64,000 nt of DNA from Dipteris shenzhenensis (lineage: Eukaryota; Polypodiophyta; Polypodiopsida; Gleicheniales): the NCBI GenBank assembly GCA_047967505.1, contig CM106538.1; one strand, written 5' to 3'. Under the pieces are notes generated by a model, which was given only the letters and a program-made list of their open reading frames with translations, had not been told where the DNA came from and did no database searches. Position 1 is the stretch's first letter. Each line of letters starts with the position of its first letter. A program made the position numbers and the translations under genes. Below, piece after piece: positions 21,484 through 31,918 of the stretch.

Positions 21484-24400
21484 CGATCAGAGAGCGACGG
21501 ACGATGAGAAAGAAAGAAAGAAATTTTATTAGAGTCCTCGGAAGACCGATGCGTCTATGAGACTGAAAGAAAACCTGATACAAATCACAGCAAGGGTGGA
21601 GCTACTAAACGAGCATCATCACCCGTGCTGAGTCCTAAGTCTGATCATACATAATCAAATACATCTGAGTGTGACAATGAAAAGAAAAAAGACTAGAGCA
21701 GGAGCGAAATCCTCCGTATGTCATGTCGCCCTGACTGGTGCATAGCTGGTGATGGGATGCTGGCGTCTGTCAAGGGGTGCCGTGCGTCTCGGTCTCCTGG
21801 AGGAGGCTCGACGCAAGACCAGAGCCACCATGACTCCCATGGGACGTGCCCTGGGTCTAAACAATGACGGGAGGTCCCCTAGATGATCTATGTCCCCTCG
21901 ATGCCTCGTGTGTCGAGCTACGATCATCGGATCGGAATCTCTGTCACGTTTGCATCTAGAGACTGGATGATCAATATCACTCGATGGGAAGAACTCTGTG
22001 ATCCTGCTCTGAGAAGTGTCTCGTGGTATGCCAAGTCCCGTCGCCTGAGTAAGTACTCTCTGTGTCAGACCCCCTCGTGAATGAAGGCCACTAGGCATCT
22101 CTGATCTAGGTAGGTGAGGAATATGGGAAGGAGCCCGAAGCCGTCTCTGAAGAGACAGTGGTAGCGACCTCGGATCTCGTAGTCCACTGGGCAACTGAAA
22201 ATAAAATGCTCCTCCGACTCAACCTCCTGGCAGTCGCACAATGTACATATGCGATGCTCCCTAGGAATCCCCTCTGCTCTGCCACTCTCTATGCGGAGGT
22301 GGTGTGACGATACCCGAAACTATCCGATGGAGATCCGTAGTGAGTGAGGCATGTGAAGCTCAGTGTACCCCGGTGGTGTGATGAATCCCTTCTCCGAAAT
22401 AGGAAGACAGTGATCTCTGTAGAAGCTCAGCTTCACTGGAAGCTCCCTCTGCTCCAACCAGGTCCTAAAGGTGTGTAGCTACAGGAGATCTTCTCGAATG
22501 ACCTGGTTGGTGTGTGGCCCGATCGGGATGGTGGGTGGGAGTACCGGAGAGACATCCAAACTGTACTGGAAAGGAGGTATCCTATCGATGTGAAACCCCA
22601 GTCTCAGAAACCATCTGTGAGTCCGTGCATACCAGCCTGGCTCGTCTGCCTCTGCTGCCAACCTCATGGAGGAATCAAGAGCCAACCATGGCAACCTCTG
22701 TATCCCTGATGTGCAGTTCCCATATGATCTAACCTGGTGTAGATATGTGGTGATGGTCTGAAAGACTGCATCTAGCTGGAGTGGAGAAGCACCAAACTCG
22801 GCCTGAATGATATGATGTGGTACAGATGGTTTCCCCCAGTTCATGCGTGAGAGCATGAGGATCTGCAGGCGCTCCACCCGTGTCCACTCTATATCTGACA
22901 TGTCAGGTCCGCAACAAGGGCTGCCATACATATCGGCTGGTCGGACCAAGGAGTCGAAGAGAAGAGCCTTGGTCCGAGGGCCCTAGAAGTGGGAGTGGCA
23001 GCACTGTCTCTCTAGCCGAGCCAGTGAGGCATATCCCCTGCTCAGTCTGGCTTGCATCACTGGTCTCATCGTGAAAATCGGGCCGGAGAAGATGACCCCC
23101 AAGTAAGTGTATGAGGATATGATCTCAACTGGTGATACACCGAAAGTGAACTGCTTTTGGTGCATGTTTGCTCGAGAGGTGTTAAAGATCATGACCTTGG
23201 TCTTGCCAAGGTTGCCCTCCAAATCATGGGATGATAAGAGGGCCACATCATCAGCATAAGGAAGAATCGTGATAATGATCCCGGCAAGTGAGCAACCGGT
23301 CCCTCCGGAAGCCCCCATGAAAGTCTCAAGCTCATCGATGTAGAGGCCAAACAGGGTTGATGATAAGGGACAACCCTTTTTGACCCCTATGGTGCTCAAG
23401 ATCTCATCTATCCAACATGCGCCTGTCCAAACTCTGCCTGAGACTCTCATAAAGTGCCATGACTGCCCAAATGATCTCCTGGTCAAATCCCAGTGCCTGT
23501 AGGCGTGTGATGAGTCGAGTTCGAGGTACTGTGTCAAAGGCTTTGCGAAAATCCACAAAGCAGAAATATACCCTCTTGTTCTGTGATCTGGCCTCCTCTA
23601 TGACACTCCTGAGTGTGAGTATGTGATCCATAGTCCCATGGTCTCGCCTGAAAACAGCCTGACCATCTGCTCTGAGCCCTCTCAACTCTGCGAACAGGTT
23701 GACGGATGCATCCAATACTGCTGCATAGATCTTGGACATCACATGTCCAATCATGATAGTCCTGTAGCTACTCGGGTCCATGGGATCCCCTTCCTTGTGC
23801 ATGGGGGTGATGGTGATGGTGTTGAGTGTCCAAGTGCAAGGGAAGCCAAGGCAAACAACGTCATTGAATAGCTTTGCTAGAATCGGGGCTAACGTGTCGA
23901 TCCCATATGCGATAAACTCAGTGCATAGCCCCTCGTGGTCCTTAGCTCGGCCATTGTGCAGTTTCAATGTCGCGTCCTTGACTCCCCCTCTGGTGAACAA
24001 CGTGCAAGTGGTGGGGCGAGGTATGTATGAGATCTGGAGTAGGCTGGTGTGGGACATCATAAAGATGGCGTGCATACGTGTGCCAAACTCTCGTGTCGGT
24101 GAGGGGTGATGGAGACCTACGCTCAAGGAATCTCCGCCAAAATTCCTTAGAGTTGTTGCTGTACAAGATGTTCAGCAACTCCTCCTCATTTCGACGAAGA
24201 AATGCCTGCTTCTTCTACTTGCCATTTTCCATCGCCTCTTGAAGAACAATGTTGCCATCTTGCAGCCCAAAGAATTCTCTAACGTGTAATAGCAAAAAAT
24301 CACAAACAAGAGAGTCGTATCTGATTTGCAACTCCTACACCCCATGTTTGATTATAAAGAAGGAAGCCATTAGTACCAGAGGAATTGAGGGACAAACACT

Positions 24401-25815
24401 TGGGAAGAAAATGCAAAAACAAAAGAGCAAAGCTAGGGTGAAATTGTGAGGACAATTGATCTTTGAACAGAGTCAAGGAGTCCAAAGAAGACAGAGGAAT
24501 TCTGCTTACCAAAGCTTTGTATAGCAGCATGCTAGGGCATGCAATGACAGATTCTTGCACGTACGAGACGTCGGTACTTGCGTATCGTGTCTGGTGTATT
24601 CGGGAGGTGACACCTGGTGTTAAGTCGGAGTTGTCGGCGAAAAGCCTTGCACTCCACATCATACCAGTTGTTGCAGGATACAGAACCAAGAGGTGGTGGT
24701 CTAGTGGACCATGTGGTGTGGGGAAAGACTTGGAGGGCAGCCTCGTGGAGTGTGTGACTAATCAGGGCAGCACAGTCCTCTATGAGTGGTATGTGATCGA
24801 TGTAGGTTAGGAGTCTATTTAGGCGTCCAGAGTAGGCAAGGGAGAGGCTGTGATCAAAGTGTGTCGTGGTAGGTGTCATGTGTCATATGTGGTGTGTGGT
24901 GTGGCTAAGCGGGAGGTGGCGATAGTGAAGAATACATATGTGTGATCAGCTCCTGGAGGGAGTGGTGCTACGGTGAAGTCGGTGATACGTGAGATGAAGG
25001 TAGGGGATCCCATGATGTAATCTAGTACACTAGTGTCCCCCCCATGTGGGAAACAAGTAAAACCACCTGAGGAGAGCCATAGATCAAGCCCGTTGTAGAT
25101 GATGAGATCATGCATCTTGCACCCTTACATCAGGATATCGTGGACGCTCTGGGCTCTGGTGTGTCTCAATGTAAAAGACTATGTCTCGTCTTGTGTAACA
25201 GGCCCGTGTTGGTCCGATGAGATCCTGGTCATACCTGCTCCATCTAGGTCCATGTCTGGTAGCATGATAGAGTCGTCTCGGAAGTCCAGGAGTGGTGCCT
25301 AGCGCGTGCTCGTCCTGGCGTTGAAGTCCCCAACAAGGAGAACTTCCCCGCGAGCTAAAAGGTCCACGATATCCGGATGTAAGGGTGCATATGGCGATGT
25401 CTCACCCTCCTCTCGCGCAACTCTGGCTAAGTGGATGTGTCTGGCGGGAAGTAGCATATTGCTATGAAAAGGTCACGAGTGGCCGTGCGTCGGATCCGGA
25501 TCCACATGAATTGGGAGCGTGCGTCCTTCCTCTCAACGGAGATGGCTCCAGCGAGGGAAGACCTGTACAATACTGCGACCCCACCTAATCCTCGAACTCC
25601 TCCTGTATCCCTCGTCTCATCCCTGAAGGCTGACTCCCATGTGTAGCCACTGACTATTGGTAGTGGACGCTTTGGGCTCTGGTGTGTCTCAGTGTAAAAG
25701 ACTATGTCTCATCCTGTGTAAGATTCTGAGAAGTTCCCTGGGTCTGACCATAAGGTACCATTACAGTTCCAAATGGTGGAAGCTAGGGTCTCAGAAACCT
25801 GAGTCTAGAGGAAGG
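21484..25815 (-). mobile_element. Family-1 LINE, long copy C (endonuclease to 3' tail), decayed
   Basis: From 25815 down the minus strand shows the endonuclease start (IWN-type, near 25760) and endonuclease blocks FTCFPHGGDTSVLDYIMGSP and PPGADHTY (25115-24900). The EN-RT linker runs to 24545. Reverse transcriptase follows in 24126-22983 with VYFCFVDFRKAFDTVPRTRL, GVKKGCPLSSTLFGLYIDEL and PYADDVALLSS. Post-RT sequence (22949-22479) and the finger region to 21721 come next. A (TTTC)n tail is at 21511-21489. Several frameshifts and stops break it. About 320 bp of unrelated DNA interrupts it at 24226-24545. ORF1 is absent: the 5' truncation sits beside the CT array at 25816-25873. Confidence 0.85.
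24226..24545. other. Unidentified ~320-bp insertion within LINE copy C
   Basis: LINE sequence stops after FLRRNEE-type coding (plus strand near 24225) and resumes near 24545 at the YRRLVRAR block, compared with the intact order at 49740-49810. The insert has no open domain. TTCTT occurs at both edges and could be a target duplication. Confidence 0.5.
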
Positions 25816-25829
25816 AGGTGGGGGGGGGG

Positions 25830-25873
<44 letters not shown>
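25816..25873. repeat. (G)n(GA)n tract between two LINEs
   Basis: A G12 run and about 19 GA units separate the 3' tail of family-1 copy D from the 5' end of copy C, both minus strand, head to tail. Confidence 0.95.
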
Positions 25874-25879
<6 letters not shown>

Positions 25880-27165
25880 AAGATATATTAACGACTGCAG
25901 GAGGCCTTGCAGTCCTATGGGACAAAATACGGAATCAAGAAAACTCATACAGACCACTATGGGCTGGGGCAAAGGGCTCACTAAGCCCCTTGCTGAGTAC
26001 TAAAATGCTATACTAGTACAAAATAGCAAAAAAGTAGCAAAATAGCATGAGGGTGGCATGAAAATATCAAGTGCTCAGAGCTAGAGTCCCAAGTGCATGA
26101 ACCGGCTCCATGTATCCAAGCTCCATGGTGGCTCTCCAATGAGATGCAAAGAGCTCACGTATCTGCATCTGTCGGGATGTCTCCCGTGGTGGTGGACGGC
26201 ATGGTCTCCTCGATCTATGGATTTGATGGGCTATGTCAAGGGTGACGCCTCGCCTCCGTTGATCTCCCCTAAGGAGAGATGAAATAGGTCGAACCTCGAT
26301 TGTGTGTGCTCCAATCGCCTGTCGCGTCGTGTACGGTCTCTTTGTCTCTCACCTAGCAGTGCTGTGTCGGCTCTCTCCACCAATCCATCTCTCTCTCATG
26401 TTGGCTAGCTCCTCCTCCTCTATCCCAGAGTGCCCTACATGTCTATGCGCTTGGTCTACCTCAGTACCATCCTGTTGCTCTCTGATATGTCGTAGTAGTG
26501 TCTCCCTGTGTCATCGCATCTCCATCAGCTAGAGCCCAATACAGACCTGGTCCTAGAAGTGGATCAGTTGTGAGAGTGGGCCAAAGCCGTGCCCCTCCTG
26601 AAAAAGGCAGTGGTAGCGCCCTCAGATCTCATAGTAGGCTGGGCAAACACATAGAAAGTGCTCCTCTATCTCGACCGCCCCCATCGTGCACAACCTACAA
26701 ATCCGTTGCTCTCTGGGTATGCGTGCAACTCTCGCTGCCTTGATCCTCAGCTGATGGGACAAGACTCGCATCTGTCCGATGGCAATCCTCAGTGCGTGTG
26801 AGACTCCTCTGTCCTCAAGATACTGAGGTTTGATGATGAGCCCATCCTCCGATACTCTCAAAAAGTGGTCATAGTAGAGCTGGGTCTTGGTGGGGAACTC
26901 CTGGTCCCCCCCCCAAAGTGTAAGATGTGTGGAGCTAGAGGAGATCTAACCGTATGATACAGCTCATCTCATCCCGTGGGATCAACTCGGGCAGTGCATC
27001 CATGCTATATCGAAACGGGGGAAGCCGATCCATCCGAATGCTGTGACTGGTAACCATGCGGTGATGCGTGCAAACCATGCTGTACCTACCCCCCTCTCTA
27101 CTAGTCGTATGGAGGACTCTAGTGCCAGCCTTAGAAGTCTCTCGGGAGGTAGGTCCCAAACTCTG

Positions 27166-27167
<2 letters not shown>
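25874..27167 (-). mobile_element. Family-1 LINE, 5'-truncated copy D (diverged subfamily)
   Basis: The minus strand reads LRLALESSIRLVERG at 27140-27090, MDRLPPFRYSMDALPELI, then IKPQYLEDRGVSHALRIAIG and the zinc finger CX2CX9HX4C (CRLC...EEHFLCVC) with CPAYYEI at 26861-26622. It ends in TTAATATATCTTTCTTTC before a CT array (25836-25873). Its 5' truncation also lies in a CT array (27168-27199). It is closer to copy I at the right edge than to E or H. Frameshifts inactivate it. Confidence 0.8.

Positions 27168-27199
<32 letters not shown>
27168..27199. repeat. (GA)n microsatellite at 5' end of LINE copy D
   Basis: Sixteen GA units; together with the GA tract at the copy's 3' end this flanks copy D on both sides. 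Confidence 0.95.
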
Positions 27200-27201
<2 letters not shown>

Positions 27202-28114
27202 CCACATACATCCACCATTATTGAAGGGGGTTGGTGCCATATGGTCCCATTTTATTGGTCAGCCCTAGGTGGCTTTCCGACATGTTATCCAAGCATGCTC
27301 TCACCACTCCACACACCTTTGGACAGTCAACCAAGTGAGCATATTTACCCTTGTATGTATGTTAAGTTTAGCATTCTCATTAGGCACAATGTGTTAGGGC
27401 CACATACGAGGGGGACTGAAGGCCTAGATTTTACGTGAAGCCACTCCGAGCCACAAAATGGTTTCTCCTTCACACCTCTTCATCTATGCAGCGATCTGTT
27501 GTTCGATTTCAATTTATACATTGTAGCTTGTGATCCACATTTCTTTTGCAGCCTGTGTGTGTAGCAATCCTACTTGTGCACTTGTGGGGGAAGACATCAT
27601 AATCTAGGAGCCTCCCATTTTCTTTTAAAAAGTAATTCAAGTAGTTCAAGCTCATCGACCAAGCTAATAGAATACAAAGAAATGCCAAAAAGGAAAGAAT
27701 TGCTCAAAAAAGAAAGACCACCATTGCTAACACAAAGTCCGCCCACTACACAAACCTAGGGACCATAGAATTCCCTCCATGATTGAGGAAAAAGGGGCAT
27801 AAAGATCTCTTTGTTCAGCAAGAGCCGCTCTAGGAAAGCTTCAATAGGTGAGGTTGAGAACAGTCATAGAAGTAGGACTGACAACTGAAGGAGAATTAAG
27901 CATTACCATACCTTTTTGTATACAATGCAAACTTAGGTGCTGCTCTTTTTGTTGTTACATTAGATCAATTCTTTTATAATATATAAAATAACCGATGTTG
28001 GCAATATGCAAACCATCTACAACGTTATAAATAATCTTAACCTGCAACCTATTTGATTGAAAAAGAGCCAACCATTTCAAAAAGATGTCATTTAGAAGTA
28101 ACAAAAAATCTTAC
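27200..28114. other. Intron sequence without recognised feature
   Basis: No domain, repeat pair or RNA gene seen. The right end is the donor of XPD exon A. Confidence 0.45.
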
Positions 28115-28295
28115 CTGCAGAATCCCCATTTCATTCCAGCTATTTACAATGCCATCCATGTATGAGTAACTGACGAAAAAGCAAACCACTCCATCAGGCA
28201 CAGCAGCTACCATCTCCAACAATAGCCGTCCGTAATTCCTCACAACACCAGGATCACTTCGCATATCGAATTTCGTGCTTACAGGAAGCTGGTCA
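28115..28295 (-). CDS. XPD: XPD/ERCC2 TFIIH helicase, internal exon (exon A)
   Basis: The 181-bp exon holds one base completing a Ser codon and 60 full codons, from DQLPVSTKFDMRSDPGVVRN to NSWNEMGILQ. It includes the motif IV segment (PDGVVCFFVSYSYMDG) of XPD helicase domain 2. The acceptor (GATTATTGCAG) ends at 28296 and the donor is a strong CTGCAG/GTAAGA with the intron starting at 28114. Plant XPD normally continues GILKEIMQ; here the junction reads GILQ-EVMQ across a 12.6-kb intron. The preceding exon, expected to end in a Thr-Arg-Gly motif, was not found between here and the right edge. Confidence 0.95.
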
Positions 28296-29283
28296 CTGCA
28301 ATAATCAGCAAGTAGCCATGAGCAAAAAATGAAAGAAAGTGCCGATAGACTAATTTTTATAGACTTTGAAAACACAAGAAATTTGGAAACATTTTATGAA
28401 ACGCCCGTTTGGGTTTTGTGTCATCAAATAGAATTTATACCAAACCTTAGATCAACCAAGAAATCAAATAACACTCCATAAGAATCATAGTATCACCAGC
28501 TGGTTCGGTCCTAAACTATCCGTCGAGTACACCACACCACTCGTGTACAATCTCTAGGGACAATTATTTGTCACCCTCTGAGCTTGCAACCATCCAGACC
28601 CTGAAAAATATCAAATATCCTAGGTCTGGTTCAATCCCCTATGCAACCCACATGATCCACAACACGCATCCAGAAACCCTGTAATTTCTCCAAGATGTCT
28701 ACTACCACAAGCTCAAAATGACCTCCTCTTAGACTCAAGCCCTGAGCCCAAAAGGTTAATAAAACTCCTGTTTGTATGGCTTTTCGGTCTCTAACAAGTA
28801 GTTTTTGTCCTAGTCATCAAACCTCTCCAGCATATGGCTCTGGTCCTTCTCTGGTCCTTCCTGAGAAATCTTCACCGTCAGCAACACTCTTAAGTAAGAG
28901 CTCTGCAAAATTATTCATGCGAACCAGGCCACCAACCAACAAACATCACCGAGTGCCTCTGTCAAGAAAGCTCCTCTTGTGCCTGTTTGGAACGCCTCCA
29001 TCTTAACAAGCATTGGCACCTCTATCTTCGTATTGTTGCTTGCTGTCCAAACAAGCCAAGTATCCCACTGAAGTACTCTCGCCAGCACAATTGTCAGTTC
29101 TGAAGCCAATACTCTAGTCAATGCCCGTCACCAACCCAATCCCATCTCAGAATGGCATTCATCTTCCTCAAACTCGCAACACATACACCCCTGTCCTCAG
29201 AGTGCTCTGAGCAATTTATGCTATGCTGTGTAAACTTGTGACACATACACTCCTGTCCTCAGCGTGCTCTGAGCAATTTATAG
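28296..29283. other. Intron sequence; 68-bp tandem duplication near its end
   Basis: No coding domain recognised. At about 29172-29280 a unit containing CACATACACNCCTGTCCTCAG and GTGCTCTGAGCAATTTAT occurs twice with a few changes, just before the GT-rich microsatellite. Confidence 0.5.
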
Positions 29284-29363
29284 TGTGTGAGTGTGAGTGA
29301 GTGAGTGAGTGAGTGAGAGTGAGAGCGAGAGTGAGAGTGAGAGTGAGTCTGAGTCTGAGTCTC

Positions 29364-29394
<31 letters not shown>

Positions 29395-29426
29395 CTTTTG
29401 AGTCTGAGTGTGTGTGTGACTTTTGA
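29284..29426. repeat. GT/GAGT/GAGTCT-rich microsatellite (LINE target)
   Basis: (GTGAGT)n, (GAGAGT)n, (GAGTCT)n and (GT)n units merge into repeated GTGTGACTTTTGAGTCTGAG units. The last 17 bases (29410-29426) are repeated exactly at 31893-31909 as the target duplication of the LINE that follows. Confidence 0.92.
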
Positions 29427-31812
29427 AAAACAAATTTGTGAGTCTTTGGCAGACTGGAGACCTATCACTCTTATGCCCGTAATTTACAAAGTCACTACCA
29501 AAATGATTGTTGATCGGCTAAAGGGGTTTTTACATGATGGGTTGCATCCTGCTCAATATGGCTTTGTCCCGTGTAGGCATATCACAGATAACATTGCTAA
29601 TGCCTACATTGGAATTGAATATGCCAAATACACACAGCAGGATGTTTTGTTATTGCAAGTTGATATTGCCAAAGCCTTTGATACTGTTCAATATGGCTTT
29701 GTCCCGCGTAGGCATATCACAGATAACATTGCTAATGCCTACATTGGAATTGAATATGCCAAATACACACAGCAGGATGTTTTGTTATTGCAAGTTGATA
29801 TTGCCAAAGCCTTTGATACTGTTCAGTGGGACTTTATTTCATCGACTATGCAAGCATTGGGTTTTGGCACAAAAATGCAGCAACTCATCAATTGGCTATA
29901 TCAAGATAGTGAGGCTGCCTGCATACTTTCAGGAGATATTTCTCCATCCTGGACTCTTGCTTGTTCTGTTAGGCAAGGATGTCCCCTGAGTGCTTTACTG
30001 TTTGCCATAGCCACTCATCCACTGCTTCAATATCTGGATCACCTCTTGGACACTGACCAGTTGCACGGTTTGGAGATTCTTGGCAGTCGCAGCATGATTG
30101 CTCATGCATATGGTGATGATTCATTCTTTACTCCAAAAAATACTCGGGCTGATCTGTCCATGATTATGCATGCTCTTTCTACATATGGATTGGCTGCTGG
30201 CCTTCGGGTAAATTTTCAGAAATCAAAATTGCTGCCATTACATGCACAGGAATGGCACAACCTTCTGTGGCCTGGGGAAATTGTCCCCGCTTCTCAATTC
30301 ATTCGACATCTTGGTTATCCTCTAGGCTGGGGACTCACCCGTTCACAACAAACTGATTGGGTGCTAGTAAAGTTAAGGGCAAAACTTGAATATTGGAAGC
30401 TTGCAACTTGGCCATTACATGTTCGTCTGCGAATCACACAATCCATTTTGATAGCATACATACAATTTTATCTGCCTCTCACTATGTTCACTAAGGCAGA
30501 TCTGGTTTCATTTATGTCAGCTATCATGGAAATTTTCTGGCGTTCAAAACATGGCAAGAAAAGTCTCAGATTACTCTCTATGCATCGTCTCTGTTCTCCA
30601 AAGATGCACGGGGGTTTGAACATTCTCAATATTCAAATGCATTTACTTGCTCACAGAGGGAAAATGATGATACAGTTTATGCAAGGAGATCAGCCTTGGG
30701 CTTTCATGATCCGCTCTCTCTTATTACATCTTCATACATCTGCCTTTGGGAATTGGCAGCCTACTCAGTGGGACTTTTTATTTAGCTCTATCCAAGGCAA
30801 GATCAGAGGTTGCCCTTTTGTCTCCCATCTGCTTCTTGATTGGAAACACATTCTATCCCACTTGGAATGGCATGGCAGGGACTCTCTCTCGGGCAACTCT
30901 TTGAGAATAGAGAATATTTTTTTGTCTAAAGTATTCCACCCTCCTTTGGCCATACAAGAACCCCGACATTCTTATTTTCTCTCCTTCAAAGGCATTTCAT
31001 CTGTGGCGGATGTACTTCAGGATGATGGCACAATTTTATCTTTTTCTATGGCTGCTCGCAAATATGGCTTGGGAGCTCATTATCGTCCTTTATGGCATAG
31101 AATTTCAGTGATGCTCCAATCGTACTTGCCGGTACCTCATTTGGAACTTCAGAATCGGCTTGAGGATTGGATTTTACGCTCTCCTTCCTTATACGCCCGT
31201 CCTTTGAAGCTCTCACATATCACAGTGTCATCACTGTATAAAGTGTTATTACCTCCACCTTGGATTTCCCACAAAGCAAATACTGTTTGGCATATGGATC
31301 GTCCAATGAAGTGGTGGAGAAAAAGGCTGCGTCTCCTTTGGCATTACAAAGTCCCTCTTCGACAACAGCTTTTCCTATGGCGAGTTCTCTTTGGCATTTT
31401 TCCATCCGGACAGTTACTCGCACACAGACATATTGCTTCAGCTGTTTGTCACAGATGCCAGCACTCTATTGAATCAGTGTTTCACATCTTTTGGTCCTGT
31501 CCAAATACTTCTGATCTCATTGCTCTCATCAGACAGAGGCTTCGACAGCGATTTCCTACTGTTACTTTTGGCAGATTTTTCTGGTTGTTTCACTTTCATC
31601 CACAGAGACAGGGTTTTGATTTATTTTTTGTATGGGTGCGCTATTGGACCCTATGGACTTTATGGGATAGAAATCATAGAGTCTTTGGTGATCCACTATT
31701 TTCATCCTTTCTTTTTTTCAAACGATCTCTGCAACAATCATTCTACGATTGCTTTCAGACTCGTTTGATTGATCAGGATGTGTATACAGCTTATACTGAG
31801 ATCTTTAGTTGA
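29427..31812 (+). CDS. L1-type LINE reverse transcriptase (5'-truncated) with C-terminal zf-RVT finger
   Basis: The frame is open for about 795 codons and is entered from the microsatellite. RT motifs run in order: LADWRPITLMPVIYKV, HPAQYGFVPCRHITDNIANA, VDIAKAFDTVQ, RQGCPLSALLFAIATHPLL, the catalytic AYGDDSFF (Gly where F/YADD is usual), FQKSKLLPL and HLGYPLGWGL. The post-RT region ends with a zinc finger (CHRCQHSIESVFHIFWSC) and a WVRYWTLWTLW motif typical of plant L1 ORF2. Forty-five residues containing HITDNIANAYIGIEYAKY and AKAFDTV are duplicated in tandem (29554-29688, 29689-29823), with one base difference. It lacks the endonuclease, and the duplication interrupts the RT palm, so activity is unlikely. 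RT normally copies the element RNA at the nicked target. Confidence 0.9.
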
Positions 31813-31892
31813 GTAGTAGCTACTTCGTTTTTGAAGTAACTATGAATGTAATTATTCTACAGAAATAAAAGATTTCTTCCCACAAAAAAAAA
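29427..31892 (+). mobile_element. Family-2 (L1-type) LINE, 5'-truncated copy F2a with poly-A and target duplication
   Basis: The element starts inside the reverse transcriptase and ends with AATAAA-type sequence (AGAAATAAAAG, 31861) and a 9-base A run (31884-31892). It is flanked by an exact 17-bp duplication beginning GTGTGTGTGACTTTT (29410-29426 and 31893-31909), the hallmark of target-primed reverse transcription. The single frame is still open over its full length, so the insertion is recent on this evidence. Endonuclease and ORF1 are absent through 5' truncation. Confidence 0.93.
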
Positions 31893-31918
31893 GTGTGTGT
31901 GACTTTTGAGTCTGAGTG

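Larger units (their letters stand above)
15546..28114 (-). other. XPD intron between exons A and B (12.6 kb)
   Basis: A GTAAGA donor at 28114-28109 and a pyrimidine-rich AG acceptor at 15546 bound this intron. Inside are a 5'-truncated family-1 LINE (+), a TRIM-like relic, a hAT transposase relic (-) and two head-to-tail family-1 LINEs (-). Bases 15546-15927 and 27200-28114 hold no feature I can name. Confidence 0.88.
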
